A DNA stretch of 64,000 nucleotides from Dromiciops gliroides (GCF_019393635.1 NC_057866.1:3436223-3500222), one strand, 5' to 3'. Numbered from the stretch's first letter, positions 1-11,042 are shown. Notes: a model not told the origin generated them from the sequence alone. Numbers and translations: made by a program.

Positions 1-741
1 AATATCTTCTTGGAAAAACTGCTGACCTGAAAAATAGATCCAGAAGAGATAATTTGAAAATTATTGGGCTACCTGAAAACCATAATCAAGGAAAAAGCTT
101 AGACATCATCTTCCAAGAAATTGTTAGGGAAAATTACCCTTATATTCTAGAAGCAGAAGGTAAAATAGAAATTGAAAGAATCCACTTATCACCTCCTGAA
201 AGAGATCCCAAAAGGAAAACTTCCAGGAATATTATAGCCAAATTCCAGAGCTCCCAGGTCAAGGAGAAACTATTGCAAGCAGCCAGAAAGAAGCAATTCA
301 AATACTGTGAAGCAAGGATAGCACAGGATCTAGCAGCTTCTACATTAAAGGGTCAGAGGCCATGGAATATGATATTCCAAAGGGCAAAGGAATTAGGTTT
401 ATGATGAAAAATTACCTACCCAGCAAAACTGAGTATAATCTGTTAGAAGAAAATGGAACTTCAATGAAAAAGAGGACTTTCAGGTATTTGTGATGAAAAC
501 ACCTGAACTGAATAGAAAACTTGACTTTCAAATGCAAGACTCTAGAGAAGCATAAAAAGATAAACAGGAAAAAGAAATCATGAGAGATGTGAAAAGGTTA
601 AATTGTTTACATTCCTACATGGGAAGATGATATGTCCAAATCATAAGAGCCTTCTATTTGGGCAGATGATAGGAATATATTTAGACAGAGGGCACAGGTG
701 GGAATTGATTACAAAGGGATGATACCTGTAAAGCATTATTT

Positions 742-882
742 GTTTCTTTTTTGGGGGTGTGGGGGGGGGGCGGAGAGCGCAGTCAGGGTTGATGAGTGTC
801 TTCCATCCAAGACCAAATTTGGGCTCAGGTCCTCCATGGTCCAGGGCAGGTGCTTTGTCCACTGTGTTACCTAGCTGCCCCA
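742..882 (-). mobile_element. tRNA-derived SINE, diverged
   Basis: Antisense copy in the L1 inter-ORF region, recognisable by TACCTAGCTGCCCC at its right end; the body is heavily mutated, so it is old. Confidence 0.75.
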
Positions 883-1764
883 TGAGGACATCTTTGGAGT
901 AAAATTGAAGGGGGAGAAGAATACACTGGGGGAGGGGAGTGGCAGAATGGGGTGAAATCTCACATGAAAGAAGCAGGAAAGGGCATAAGGAGTGGGGGGG
1001 GGGGAGATGGGGGAGGTGTGAGGAAGTGAAGGAGCCTTCTAGATATCAGAATTAGCTCAAAGACCTTAATCTCATCAGAGTTGGCTCAAGGAGGAAATAA
1101 ACATACACACCCAACTCAGCAGAGTAATCTAACCCTTCGGGAAAGGAGGGAAAGGGGATAAGGAGGGAAGGGTGAAAGAAGGGAGGGCAGAGCAGGAGAG
1201 GGGCAGTCAAAAGCAAAACACTTTTGAGGAGGAATAGGGTAAAAGAAGATAGAAAATAGAATATTATGGGAAGGGAAAAGGATAGAGGGAAACAGTTATG
1301 AGGATTGATTATAATGGCAAAAGTATAGTACTTATTTTTCTGGGATATTGTGAAGAAAATTCTTTGTCAAGTTTAAGGTATTATATAAGGACAGGATGCT
1401 ACCAGAAGAACCTGGAAAGACCTACATGAACTGAAGCAGAGTGAAATGTACTGTATACAAAATAGTAGCAATAGTGTGAGATGATCTGCTGTGAAAGACG
1501 TGGTTATTTTCAGCAAAGCAGTGAACTAATATAACTCTGAAGGACTTATGAAAATTGCAGTCCATCTACAGAGAAAGAACTGATGGTATCTGAAAACAGA
1601 TTGAAGCATATTTTTTTTGGTTTTCTTTCACAACCTGGCTAACATGGAGATGTTTTGCATGACTACTCATGTATAAGTTATATTGAATTGCTTGAGTTCT
1701 TGGGGAGGGGGGAGGGAGGGAGGAAGAGAAGTTGGAACACAAAGTTTTTAAAAATTGATGTCAA

Positions 1765-1923
1765 GGGGCAGCTAGGTGGCGCAGTGGATAGAGCACCAGC
1801 CCTGGAGTCAGGAGTACCTGAGTTCAAATCCAGCCTCAGACACTTGACACTTACTAGCTGTGTGACCCTGGGCAAGTCACTTAACCCCAATTGCCTTACC
1901 AAAAAAAAAAAAAGAAAAAGAAA
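1765..1923 (+). mobile_element. tRNA-derived marsupial SINE, full length
   Basis: Representative copy: GGGGCAGCTAGGTGGCGCAG head with an A-box-like TGGCGCAGTGG, B-box-like GAGTTCAAATC, body ACTAGCTGTGTGACCCTGGG, A-rich tail. Flanked by AAAATTGATGTCAA (1751-1764, 1925-1938). Confidence 0.95.
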
Positions 1924-1963
1924 AAAAATTGATGTCAAAATTTGTTTTTACATGTCTTTTTTT

Positions 1964-2060
1964 TTACATATATATATATATGTAAAATATATATATTTAC
2001 ATATATATATTATATATATATATGTATTTTATATATTTTATACATATATATATATGTAAA
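1964..2060. repeat. AT microsatellite
   Basis: Alternating TA runs with short interruptions, next to the L1 3' end. Confidence 0.9.
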
Positions 2061-3001
2061 GAATTGACCATTAGTCTTCTCAACTTTATGTGTCTCAAGC
2101 CACTTGGTAGAGGAAGCAGGGCGAGAGGAGCTTCAGCATGGCACTCAGTGAGAGCAAGAAAAAAGCCGCAAGAGACCCAAGTTCTCTCCTAGAGAGAGAG
2201 AGAGAGAGCACATGGTCTCAGGGAGACCTAAGAGCACTCAGAAGATCTACAAGCCAGAGAGCCAGGAGCCAGGAGCCAGGAGCGCTCTCTCTCTCTCTCT
2301 CTCTCTAGAGAGAGAGGGCTCTTGGCTCCTACTAATTGGTTAGCACCATTCAGTTCCATGGGTTGACATGACTTGAGGGTGGTGTACATTAAGGGAGAAG
2401 AATGTTAAAGACCCTCCCTGAAGGCAAAGGCAAAGTCCATTATCTAGGTGTGGTTTGATCCCATCAGTCCTTCACTGAGCTAGCCAAAGGATCTGTCTCC
2501 ATTTCTTTTGTTCCCTTGGGTTTGTCCCAAATAAGGTTTGCTGAAGTTTCTTAAGAACTGGACAGTCTGGACTGGGGGGAGAAAGCACTGAGAAACTGAT
2601 CCCCAAGAAATCCAACATTAATAATTATTTCCTGTCAGGGTGGAGGGAGCAGCAATCTTGGACCAGGCAGAGAGAAGGTGCCCAAGTCATCAGGGGCTTC
2701 CTCTCAGCAGAAGCTAAGACAGCTTGGCTCCAGTTGGCTTCTCCTTGACAACAAATGCACAGATCAGAGTTCATGATTTAGCCTTCTTTTGTCTACCTAG
2801 AGTGAATTAAAAAGGAAGGAGAGAAAATGACCATGAGATACCCCCCTCCCCCCCCAACCCCAGCAGGACAGTGCTGCTAAGACACTGGTATTCAAATCCG
2901 GACCTGTTTGGGACCCTTGGGAGAATCACTGTCCTTGGACAGGCTGGGTCCACCCAGGGCCAGAAATCACCTCCACTCAGCCTGAGCATTCACACAGCTT
3001 A
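2061..3001. other. Unassigned sequence with short GA/CT inverted runs
   Basis: No gene seen. It contains a (GA)n run near 2191-2210, a (CT)n run near 2283-2306 that can pair with it, three copies of GCCAGGA between them, and a poly(C) stretch near 2840-2857. Parts may be an old LTR, but no terminal motif could be fixed. Confidence 0.4.
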
Positions 3002-3148
3002 GAATGCAGGCTGCTAGAAGCCGCTAGGTGGCACTGCAGTGGAGAGAGCACTGGCCCTGGAGTCAGGAGGACCTGAGCTCAAATCCGGCCTCAGACACTT
3101 AACACTTACTAGCTGTATGACCCTGGGCAAGTCACTTAACCCCAATAG

Positions 3149-3196
<48 letters not shown>

Positions 3197-3210
3197 GAAT
3201 GCAGGCTGCT
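3002..3210 (+). mobile_element. SINE with (CA)n tail and 14-base target duplication
   Basis: A tRNA-derived SINE (3016-3150) runs straight into (CA)22 (3150-3194). Both together are flanked by GAATGCAGGCTGCT at 3002-3015 and 3197-3210, so the CA repeat grew from the SINE tail after insertion. Confidence 0.88.
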
Positions 3211-3440
3211 GTGGGATAAGCCACCAGTAGGGTCCCTTTCTACCTTTCCCACCCACTCTTCTGACAAACCAGAATTCCCTGGGGGGCCTCTCAGCCATCA
3301 CCCTCATACTAATTACCATGTTGGACTCTCAGGCAATGGGAGGTGCCATGGGACCTCCTTGGATGGATGCCTTTCCTGACCCTCCAGAGACAAACCCTCT
3401 TCAACTCCAGCTCTGACTCTTCCCCCTGCCCTCCATTTCT

Positions 3441-3590
3441 TTTTTTTTTTTTTTTGCAGGGCAATGGGGGTTAAGTGACTTGCCCAGGGTCACACAGCTA
3501 GTAAGTGTCAAGTGTCTGAGGCCAGCTTTGAACTCAGGTACTCCTGAATCCAGGGCCAGTGCTTTAACCACCGCGCCATCTAGCTGCCCC
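3441..3590 (-). mobile_element. tRNA-derived SINE
   Basis: Antisense, full length, target CTCCATTTCT on both sides; the right copy was reused by the L1 at 3602. Confidence 0.9.
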
Positions 3591-3861
3591 CCTCCATTTC
3601 TTTTTTTTTTTTTTTTACATATAAGGTATTTTATTTTTTCTGTTACATGTAAAGATAGTTCTCAACTTTTGTTTATACAAGCTTTACAGTTTCAGATTTT
3701 TCTCCCTCCCTCCCCTCCCTCCCCCCTCCCCTAGACAGCAGGTAATCTGATATAGGTTATATCTTTATATCTATATATCTATATACATAGACATATAGAT
3801 ATCTATATATCTATACACACACATATATATACACATAATAACATTAATCCTATTTCTGCAT

Positions 3862-4307
3862 TGTGTAATTTAAGATTCTAAATGTGGATTCTAATGTGTT
3901 CCCCCAGTTTGGGGGAAACTGACTAAAAATCACTGATAAAACGAGTTTAGGTTTTTAAGGGTTTATTGGAAAATAGAAAGAAAACGATTGAGAACAGAAT
4001 TCTAACAGCCTGGCATTCCTATCTTTCCTCAAATTTCCTGTGAAGTCCTCTGCCGTCACCACCATCAAGTCCGGAAGCCAAAAAAGGCCAGTGCTCTCTG
4101 CGCAGGCTCCCTTTCCTCCTTCCTGTCTCCTCCCAGACCATAGGAGGCTCCTCCAGTTGATTGGCTGGTAGACTTGATAGACAGCACCCATGAGCAAGTG
4201 TCATTTCCTGACGCCAAGGAAAAGCCACAATGCCTCTGAGGCATTTTCCTCATGGTGGAGCTCTCCACAGCAAGTCTCCAGTAGGTGGCGTCATTCCAAT
4301 CATTACA
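3862..4307 (-). mobile_element. Solo LTR, endogenous retrovirus family A
   Basis: Fossil LTR of about 446 bases bounded by TGT...ACA and by a 4-base duplication GCAT (3858-3861, 4308-4311), inserted in an L1 3' UTR. It shares its U3 start with the LTRs at 28833 and 57938 (same family). A 4-base duplication fits class I/gamma-like viruses. Its age is younger than the host L1. Confidence 0.85.
4278..4290 (+). promoter_or_regulatory. CTCF-like motif in LTR
   Basis: CCAGTAGGTGGCG fits the CTCF core consensus CCASYAGRKGGC. It sits close to the 5' end of the LTR (minus-strand sense). Confidence 0.5.
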
Positions 4308-4890
4308 GCATTAATCCTGTTATAAGAGAAAAAATCAGAGCAGTAATGCAAAACCTCAAAATAGAAAAAACAACAGCACCCAAAACAAAAGAAATAGTAG
4401 GGTTCAATCAGCTTCTATACTCCAGTTCTTTTTTTTTCTTGGATTTGGAGATCCTCTTCTATCATGAGTTCCCTGGAACTCTTCTGTACCACTGCATTGG
4501 TGAGAAGAATATAGTCCATCACAGTAGATCAACACTCAATGTTGATGATACTGTGTACAATGTTCTTCTGGTTCTGCTCATCTCACTCATCATCAGCTCA
4601 CGTAAGACCCTCCAGGTTTCTCTAAACTCCTCCTGCTCATCGTTTCTTACAGCACAATAGTATTCCATTGTATTCATATACCACAACTTGTCCAGCCATT
4701 CCCCAATTGATGGGCACCCCCTCAACTTCCAATTCCTTGCTACCACATAAAGAGCAGCTATAAATATTTTTGTACATGTGGGCCCCCCTCCATTTCTTAA
4801 GGAGCACGAATGAACCTTACTTAACTCATCCCCAACAAGGGGTGGGAACAGATGAAAATTTTTTTTAAGAGAATATGTTCAGTTTTTTGT

Positions 4891-4891
<1 letters not shown>

Positions 4892-4973
<82 letters not shown>
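4892..4973. repeat. (CT)n microsatellite
   Basis: About 40 CT units joined to the tail of the antisense SINE at 4974-5110. Confidence 0.95.
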
Positions 4974-4974
<1 letters not shown>

Positions 4975-5110
4975 GGCATGGCGATGAGGGTTTAAGTGGC
5001 TCACCCAGGGTCACACAGCTTGTGAGTGTCAAGTGTCTGAGGCCAGATTTGAATTCAGGTCCTCCTGAATCTAGGTCTGGTGCTTTATTCACTGCGCCAC
5101 CTAACTGCCC
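4974..5110 (-). mobile_element. tRNA-derived SINE
   Basis: Antisense copy ending CACCTAACTGCCCC, tail expanded into (CT)n. Confidence 0.9.
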
Positions 5111-5928
5111 CAGGAGCAGATGAATTTTTACAAAACACCTTTCTGCGTGCTCCTACCCCCAACCCCAAAATCAAGCAAAGAGGGGATGTCACATACACCC
5201 CAACCCCTCCCAGTCAAAGGCCCATCATTTACCAATACTGTTTCCTCATGCAGCGTCTATAAGCCCAGCAAGTTCCCCGTAATGGGAATGACAACCAAAA
5301 GCATCAGACTCCAAAGTGAACTGTGTACTCCTACCAAGGGAAAATAAAGAAAGCGTTCATGAAAGGAAGGATAGAGTCCACCCTTCCTTTTTTTTTTCAT
5401 GCAACAAACATTTGTTTTATTTTTTCCAGTCACATGTCAGGGTAGTTTAAATTCATTTTCATAGGATTTAGAGTTCCAAATTTTTCTCCCTCCCTCCCTT
5501 TCCTCCCCGCTCTACAAGACAGCTGCCAATCTGATAGAGGTTGTATACATACAATCCACAAGTGCTCTTTTGATCGGTTCTTGCTATGGGGGTGGATAGC
5601 ATGCTTCATCATTAGTCTCTTGGGATTATTTTGGATCATTGTATGGCTGAGAGTACTTAAGCCATTCACAATTGCTCACCATCATTCCCAATACCGCTGT
5701 CACTATGCACAATGTCCTCCCACTTCTGCTCACTTCAGTATACATCAGTTCATATGAGTCTTTCCAGGATCATTCTGCTTGTCATTTCCTATAGCACAAT
5801 ACCATTCCACTACAATCATATACCACAGCTTCTTCAGTCATTCCCCAGTTGATGGACATTCCCTTGATTCCCAATTTTTAGCCACCACAAAGAGTTGCTA
5901 TAAATATATACATACATATATATGTATG

Positions 5929-6068
5929 TATTTTTTTGGTGAGGCAATTGGGGTTAAGTGACTTGCCCAGGGTCACACAGCTAGTGTTAAGTGTCTAAGG
6001 CCAGATTTGAACTCAGGTCCTCCTGAATCCAGGGCCAGTGCTCTATCCACTGCACCACCTAGCTGCCC
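5929..6068 (-). mobile_element. tRNA-derived SINE
   Basis: Antisense, in L1; followed 50 bases later by another copy in the same orientation. Confidence 0.9.
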
Positions 6069-6116
6069 TTTTTTGAATTTGGCTTTGGGTTTTTTTGTTG
6101 TTGGTGGTGGTGGTGA

Positions 6117-6279
6117 GTTTTTTTTTTTGTTTTGTTTTGTTTTGAGTGAGGCAATTGGGGTTAAGTGACTTGCCCAGGGTCACACAGCTAGTAAGTGTTA
6201 AGTGTCTGAGGTCGGATTTGAACTCAGGCACTCCTGACTCCAAGGCCGGTGCTCTATCCACTGCACCATCTAGCTGCCC
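6117..6279 (-). mobile_element. tRNA-derived SINE
   Basis: Antisense with (TTTTG)n-type tail; L1 sequence TATAAATATTTTTTG resumes at its right. Confidence 0.9.
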
Positions 6280-6420
6280 CTATAAATATTTTTTGTACAA
6301 TTTTCCCTCTTTATTCTTTTTCATGATTACTATTGTTAACTGTTTCCCTTCATCTTATTCCCTTCCCTATGATATTTACTCTATTATCTATCTTCTTTCA
6401 CCCTATCCCTCTTCTTCTTC

Positions 6421-6561
6421 TTTTTTTTCCAGGGCAATTCGAGTTAAGTGTCTTGCCATGGGTCACACAGCTAATGAGTGTCAAGTGTCTGAGGTTGGAT
6501 TTGAACTCAGGTCTTCTTGAATCCAGGGCCAGTGTGTTATCCACTGCTCCACCCAGCTATC
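6421..6561 (-). mobile_element. tRNA-derived SINE
   Basis: Antisense; the flank CCCTATCCCTCTTC is present on both sides. Confidence 0.88.
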
Positions 6562-6614
6562 CTTTCTTTTTCTTTTCTTTTCCCCACCCTATCCCTCTTC
6601 AAAACGGATTTGCT

Positions 6615-6786
6615 AGGGGCAGCTAGGTTGGGCAGTGGGGCAGTGGATAGAGCACCGGCCCTGGGGGAGTCAGGAGGACCTGAGTTCAAATCTGGCCTCA
6701 GACACTTAACACTTACTAGCTGTGTGACTCTGGGCAAGTCACTTAACCCTAATTGCCTCACCAAAAAAGGAGAAAAAAAAAAAAAG
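6615..6786 (+). mobile_element. tRNA-derived SINE with duplicated A-box region
   Basis: Sense; the GGCAGTGG piece occurs twice in the head (GGGCAGTGGGGCAGTGG). Flanked by GGATTTGCT. Confidence 0.9.
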
Positions 6787-7079
6787 GATTTGCTTCTGTC
6801 TGTCCCCTCCCCCAATCTGCCCCTCTCTCTTTATCCCCCCTTCCCCTCCTATTTTCCTACAGGGAAATTGAGCGTGTATATTATTTCCTCCTTGAGCCAA
6901 TTCTGATGGGTATAAAGTTCATTTACTGCCCTGCTCCTCCCCCATCTCTTCCCCACTCCATAAGCCCTTTCCTGTTTCTTTCATGTCAGATTTTACCCCA
7001 TGTTACCTCTGCCCTTCCCCCTCCCCCTGTGCATTCCTTTTACCCCTCAATTTTTCCCTAAAGATGTCATCATGGAAAA

Positions 7080-7559
7080 AAAAAAAAAAAGATGGCATCA
7101 TGTGAGAGCCCACCCCTCCTGAGCTGATCTCTTGCCTCCCTCCTATCTCTGACAAGGGATGAGTCTCCTGTGGAGGTGATGCCTGGCAGGAGGAGAATTA
7201 GTGTGTTACTGTGACCTGGGGGATAGAGCCTGGGTACTGACTCGAGGGAAGTCAAGTCACTGATTCCTCAGCTCTCAGGGAAGCCTCTGGCCTGATGACC
7301 CCTGAGGCCTCCTCCAGCTCTAGGGCTTTAGAGGGGGCAGGAGGGGGGGGACTGATGGGAGGGAGGAGGGGCTTCCACCTCTTTCAGGGCTGCCTCTGAG
7401 GACCTTCTTGCTGTGAGATTTGGGGATTCTGGGACACTGGTGGGTAGGCAGTGTGGGCTGCGGGTCTAGGCTCTTGACTGACTCCAGGGCATCAGAGGGA
7501 CACCCACATCCATTTTGACAGGGAAGAGACCTGCTTCCTCCTTACCTCCATGCCCTTAC
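7080..7559. other. No gene recognised
   Basis: Unique-looking sequence downstream of TNFR-like exon C. The transmembrane exon of the receptor would be expected here or further left; no convincing hydrophobic exon with splice sites was seen. Confidence 0.4.
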
Positions 7560-7633
7560 CTGTGCTGGATACTCCACACAGTGTGTTAGCTGTGGCATTG
7601 CATGGTTGAAGAATGTGCTTTCCCTCCGGGCAC
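7560..7633 (-). CDS. TNFR-like exon C: end of last cysteine-rich domain
   Basis: 74 bases between acceptor tctggtctcag and donor ACAG|gtaagg. With the two bases from exon B it reads RCPEGKHILQPCNATANTLC then GVSST, with one N-glycosylation sequon (NAT). In human TRAIL receptors the matching exon also begins in the middle of a Cys-Pro motif and has almost the same length. Confidence 0.75.
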
Positions 7634-10600
7634 CTGAGACCAGAAAACAGTGAAGGCTGTCGCCCCCTGCCCCCTGGCAGAGCCATCCCTAGCCCCATGG
7701 TCTTGGATGATTATGGCTCCACTGATGCCCTCTTCTTCTCCCAGGGGCCAAGGAGCCTGAAGCCCAGCCTTTTCCTTGAACCCAGGGACAAAGGAACATC
7801 TCTCTCCTTATGGCTGGGAAACCTTCTCCTCTTCCAGTGATGTGCTCAGTGTGAGCCAGGGTGGTCAATAGGCTGGGTCTCTTTGAGAGTCCCCAAATCT
7901 AAGCAATCCTGCAGATGCCACTGTGATGACCCCCATTCAACCATCTCCTCTCGCATCCCCATTCAAGCAGACTCGGCTTTCAGCTCTCATCTGCCTTTCA
8001 TCTACTCTCTCCAGTTAGCCCCTGGTCTCTTGCTGGTGGAAGCAAAATTCACATTTCAGAAGTGCTTGGGCAGACCTCAGGATCTATGGCTAGATGGGCA
8101 CCTGGAGAGAACTGAGGGAAAGAGCTCAGGAGGTGAGCACAGCTGCTGGCATCAGCCCAAGCATCCTGCCCCAAGATGTCAGGGGAGTCCATGGCCCTCT
8201 TCTATCTCCCCCTTCCCTGCCACAGCTCAGTCCTACCTTCTCTTTTTTTCTTTTCAAATAGGATCATATCGTTTATTGTTTTGTTTTGTTTTGTGGGGCA
8301 ATGAGGGTTAAGTGACTTGCCCAGGGCCACACAGCTGGTGTCTAGTGTCTGAGGCCAGATTTGAACTCAGGTCCTCCTGAATCCAGGGCCGGTGCTTTAT
8401 CCACTGTGCCACCTAGCTGCCCCAAAATCATATTGTTTAATGAGAAAATACCAATAAATACCTTATCCAGTTCCTGTCACACTGTAGGTGCTCAATAAAT
8501 GCTTGTTCCCTTCCCCATGCTTCCCCTTTCAATGGCTGCCTGAGGAAGCCAGGACTTTGGGGTCCCCTCTGAATGTGCTCACTCCTTCCTTCTGCTACCA
8601 GACACTTGGGATTTCTCCTGCTTTCCTTCCAGCCCCCCAATTAGAGCAGGCCTTCTCTGGCCCTGAGTTCTGATTGGTTGCTTCCATCAGAAGCCCTGCC
8701 CCCCCCCCCCGACCCCCAATGCTGCAAGCCTCAGCCCAAACTCTGCCTTCTCCATGAAGCTTTTTTCCTTCTGCAGCCCTGCCCCTGTGCAGCCCTCCGG
8801 CCCAAGCCAGCAGCTACCCTGCCTGGAATCCCTCACATGGCCTGCCACTGTGGACACACCGGGGCAGACACCTACCTCTCAGTGCAGCGCCAGCATGCCT
8901 CACAGCTTGTGGCCTCACAATAGTATCCTTCTTTACAGTGGCATTCAGTATTTTGTACCCCCGTAACAGGGCTTCACCATCACTTCATCTGCCAAAAAGG
9001 GACACATTTGGTCAGGTGACCCCAGAGGGGCTCTCAAGCCGGCCAGATGCCATTCTAGGGGGGCTTCCCTGGGACAGTCTAGTGTCCAGAAGTGCTATTG
9101 GCTCACGTGGTCGGCCAGCTGACCTCAGCGCTCCACTAGGGCTGGTGGGAGTAATTACCCTGGGGGGATGCCAGACCCTGCCTCACCTAGGGGCTGGTCC
9201 TCCGATCTGTGTGACAATAACGAAAGCACCTGGGGACGCCCAGCAAGGTGGGAGGGGGGGGGCAAGGATACCGTTCACACTGGGCTTAGCTCTGCTGACC
9301 CCCGAAGCCCATCCACTCTATACAATACATCCTGTGTACAGTCTGCCCATCACCATGCAATCAGGAGAACTCAGGCACTGACTAGCTGTGTGACCCAGTT
9401 CTGTTTGCCTCAGGGTCCTGGGGATCAAAGGAAGTGTTTGTAAGGGGCCTAGCGAACCTTGAGGCCTGTGGACATGCTGGCTGTGCTTATTCTTGCTCTC
9501 ATCATTGTTATTATTCCCAACAGTGGGGAGCCCTCCAAGAGGCCCTGGGCACCAGGGCAGGGCAGGGCGGGGGAGATGCCATATGCAGCTGTTGTTCTCC
9601 CTCCCCCCACAAAGAATTCAACAAACATGTTAAGTACCCAGTCCCTGCCAGGTACTGTGCTGAGCAGAAAGGCAAAAGACAGTCCTGCCTTCAAGGAGCT
9701 TACAGTCTACTAGGGGAGTTTGTGGTTTGGCTTTTTCAGTCGTGTCTGTCTCTTTGTGACTCCTTTTGGGGGTTTTCTCGGCAAAGATCCTAGAGTGCTT
9801 TGCCATTTCCTTCTCCAGCTCACTTTACAGATGAGGAAACTGAGGCAAACAGGGTAAAATGATTTGTCCAGGGTCACACATTTAGTAAGTGTCTGAAGCT
9901 TCATTTGAACTCGGGTCTTCCTGATTGCCAGTCCCTGGCATTCTACCCATAGTGCATACTAGCCAGCCACAGTAAAGGAGACAACGTGTTTACAAATCTA
10001 CATAAAGCAAGTTCTGTGCAGGATAAATAAGAAATCATTCAAAGAAGACACTAGAACTAGGAGGGGTCAGGGAAGGCTTCCTGTAGGAGGTGGGATTCTA
10101 GTTGGGCCTTAAAGGGAGAGCCTTCCAGGTCTGGGGACCCCTCAATGGCTGGAACTCCCACCAAAGGAGAAAAGAAACAGTAAGTGTGACTGGGTGTGAG
10201 GGAGTGAGGAACAGGGAGGACAATGTCACGGTCCCCACCACCTGGGGCAGCACAGATGGGGAGTCTGGGGAGGGAAGCCTGGTGGGCACCCCTGGGGGGG
10301 GATTCGGGCCCCTGAGCCACATTCTCTGTGTCTCAGAACCAGCCCCCCCCCAAACTTCTGTGACCCTTCTCCCGTTTGGATTCCCCCTGAGTTAGCCAAG
10401 CTCTGGCCTCTGACAGGGGGACAATTGAGGGGCAGGACACTTCCAGAAGACCAGCCTTGTCCTGTCCCTGGGTGTCCCCACTGGCACCCAGGCTTGTTCC
10501 CCCAGACAACAAGGGAAAGCTGCAAAGGACCCTTTTGTACCTGTGCTCACCTGAATTTGAATTGAAGGACAATCAAAATTCTCCAAAGCCTGCCCTTCTC

Positions 10601-11042
10601 TCACTGCCCCACCCCACCCAGATAGGCTCTTCTCTGGAGGGAGGAAGTGGGCCAATCCTGCTCATCTTCAGTGACGTGTCCCCTCCCACTCTGGTCCTCC
10701 TGTCCATGGGCCCCAACTTCCAACTCTTTGCCCCCCTCTCATCACATCAGAGACCCAAGGCTTGGCCTAAAAGGATGGCGACAGTGGTCTGCCATCAATG
10801 CCCAGCTCTGATTCAGGGGAGGCGGTCACTCCTCCTGGTCTAATGCCCAAGTCCCCTGGGCTGGCCTCCCTCTCCTCATAGAAGCTTGTGCCTTTCCAGC
10901 TCAGCAACATACTGACCTCTTCTGCACTGGGCACACTGTCTGCAGGTGGCCAGTCCATTTTTAAGGGCGTATTCTCCAAGGGGGCAGTTCTCACAGATTC
11001 CCATAGTGTGAGGCACAGTGCAATGCTTGAGGACACGGGTGC
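7560..11042 (-). CDS. TNF-receptor-superfamily gene (TNFRSF10/FAS subgroup), three extracellular exons
   Basis: Three minus-strand exons at 10917-11042, 8876-8988 and 7560-7633 together encode two to three cysteine-rich domains of a TNF receptor. Their order, lengths and splice phases follow the death/decoy receptor pattern: the middle-exon segment HCKEGYYC...CEACWRCTE resembles FAS CRD3, and RCPEGKHILQPCNATANTLC resembles the last CRD exon of TRAIL receptors (GCPRGM...DCTP). These receptors are type I membrane proteins binding TNF-family ligands. The transmembrane and cytoplasmic exons should lie to the left; none was recognised in 1-7.5 kb, a region full of repeats. The middle exon holds one base more than phase allows, so the locus is either a pseudogene, a decoy with altered structure, or has a consensus error. 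Confidence 0.7.
8276..8424 (-). mobile_element. tRNA-derived SINE
   Basis: Antisense, (TTTTG)n tail, target ATCATAT(T/C)GTTTA on both sides; a L2/MIR-like 3' end follows at about 8470-8510. Confidence 0.9.
8876..8988 (-). CDS. TNFR-like exon B, with a one-base frame conflict
   Basis: Acceptor cctttttggcag, donor GAGAG|gtaggt. The first part continues exon A as DEVMVKPCYG; the second part, in the next frame, reads NTECHCKEGYYCEATSC then EACWRCTER and joins exon C in phase. The exon is 113 bases where 112 would keep frame. The shift lies near a run of five G (five C on the plus strand at about 8960), so either a real inactivating insertion or a homopolymer error is possible. Confidence 0.7.
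9600..10140 (+). mobile_element. L3/CR1-like LINE 3' end with MAR1-like SINE inside
   Basis: The 3' region TACTGTGCTGAGCAGAAAGG...GGCTTCCTGTAGGAGG belongs to an old CR1/L3-type LINE. A MAR1-like SINE (about 9736-9945; TTTGCCATTTCCTTCTCCAG, GAGGAAACTGAGGCAAACAG) interrupts it. Confidence 0.7.
10917..11042 (-). CDS. TNFR-like exon A: first cysteine-rich domain
   Basis: 126 bases between acceptor ttcctcacacag and donor AGAG|gtcagt, phase 1 in and out. It encodes TRVLKHCTVPHTMGICENC followed by PLGEYALKNGLATCRQCAQC, the C..CxxC..GEY...L..CxxCxxC layout of TNF-receptor CRDs (compare FAS, DCTV...CVPCQEGKEYT). The half-domain before it must be in an upstream exon. Confidence 0.75.

Larger units (their letters stand above)
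1..1964 (+). mobile_element. Degraded L1 with internal deletion
   Basis: The left end holds the C-terminal part of L1 ORF1p (116 codons from 54 to 404: IIGLPENHNQGKSLDIIFQE, ERIHLSPPERDPKRK, KEKLLQAARKKQF) and the inter-ORF purine-rich region to about 1380. It then jumps to the 3' end of ORF2 and the 3' UTR (1385-1750), so most of ORF2 is missing. Two SINEs are inserted (742-882 and 1765-1923). The start lies beyond the window. Confidence 0.85.
3602..4788 (-). mobile_element. 5'-truncated L1 3' end, opened by a solo LTR
   Basis: Antisense L1 with poly(A) (as T16), 3' UTR with the AACATAATCC/ATATA block and the last part of ORF2 (complement of GGGGAATGGCTGGACAAG). The LTR at 3862-4307 splits it. 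The CTCCATTTCTT copies at its two ends are a target-site duplication. Confidence 0.88.
5391..7075 (-). mobile_element. L1 3' part, antisense, opened by four SINEs
   Basis: Antisense LINE 3' UTR and ORF2 end (complement of GGGGAATGACTGAAGAAGC near 5843), continuing past SINEs at 5929-6068, 6117-6279, 6421-6561 and 6615-6786 into a pyrimidine-rich block to about 7075. Confidence 0.75.

Noticed and set aside
9459-9713. Hydrophobic frame MLAVLILALIIVIIPN on the plus strand
   Set aside because: No splice or family support; it overlaps old LINE sequence. On the minus strand it lies in a receptor intron.
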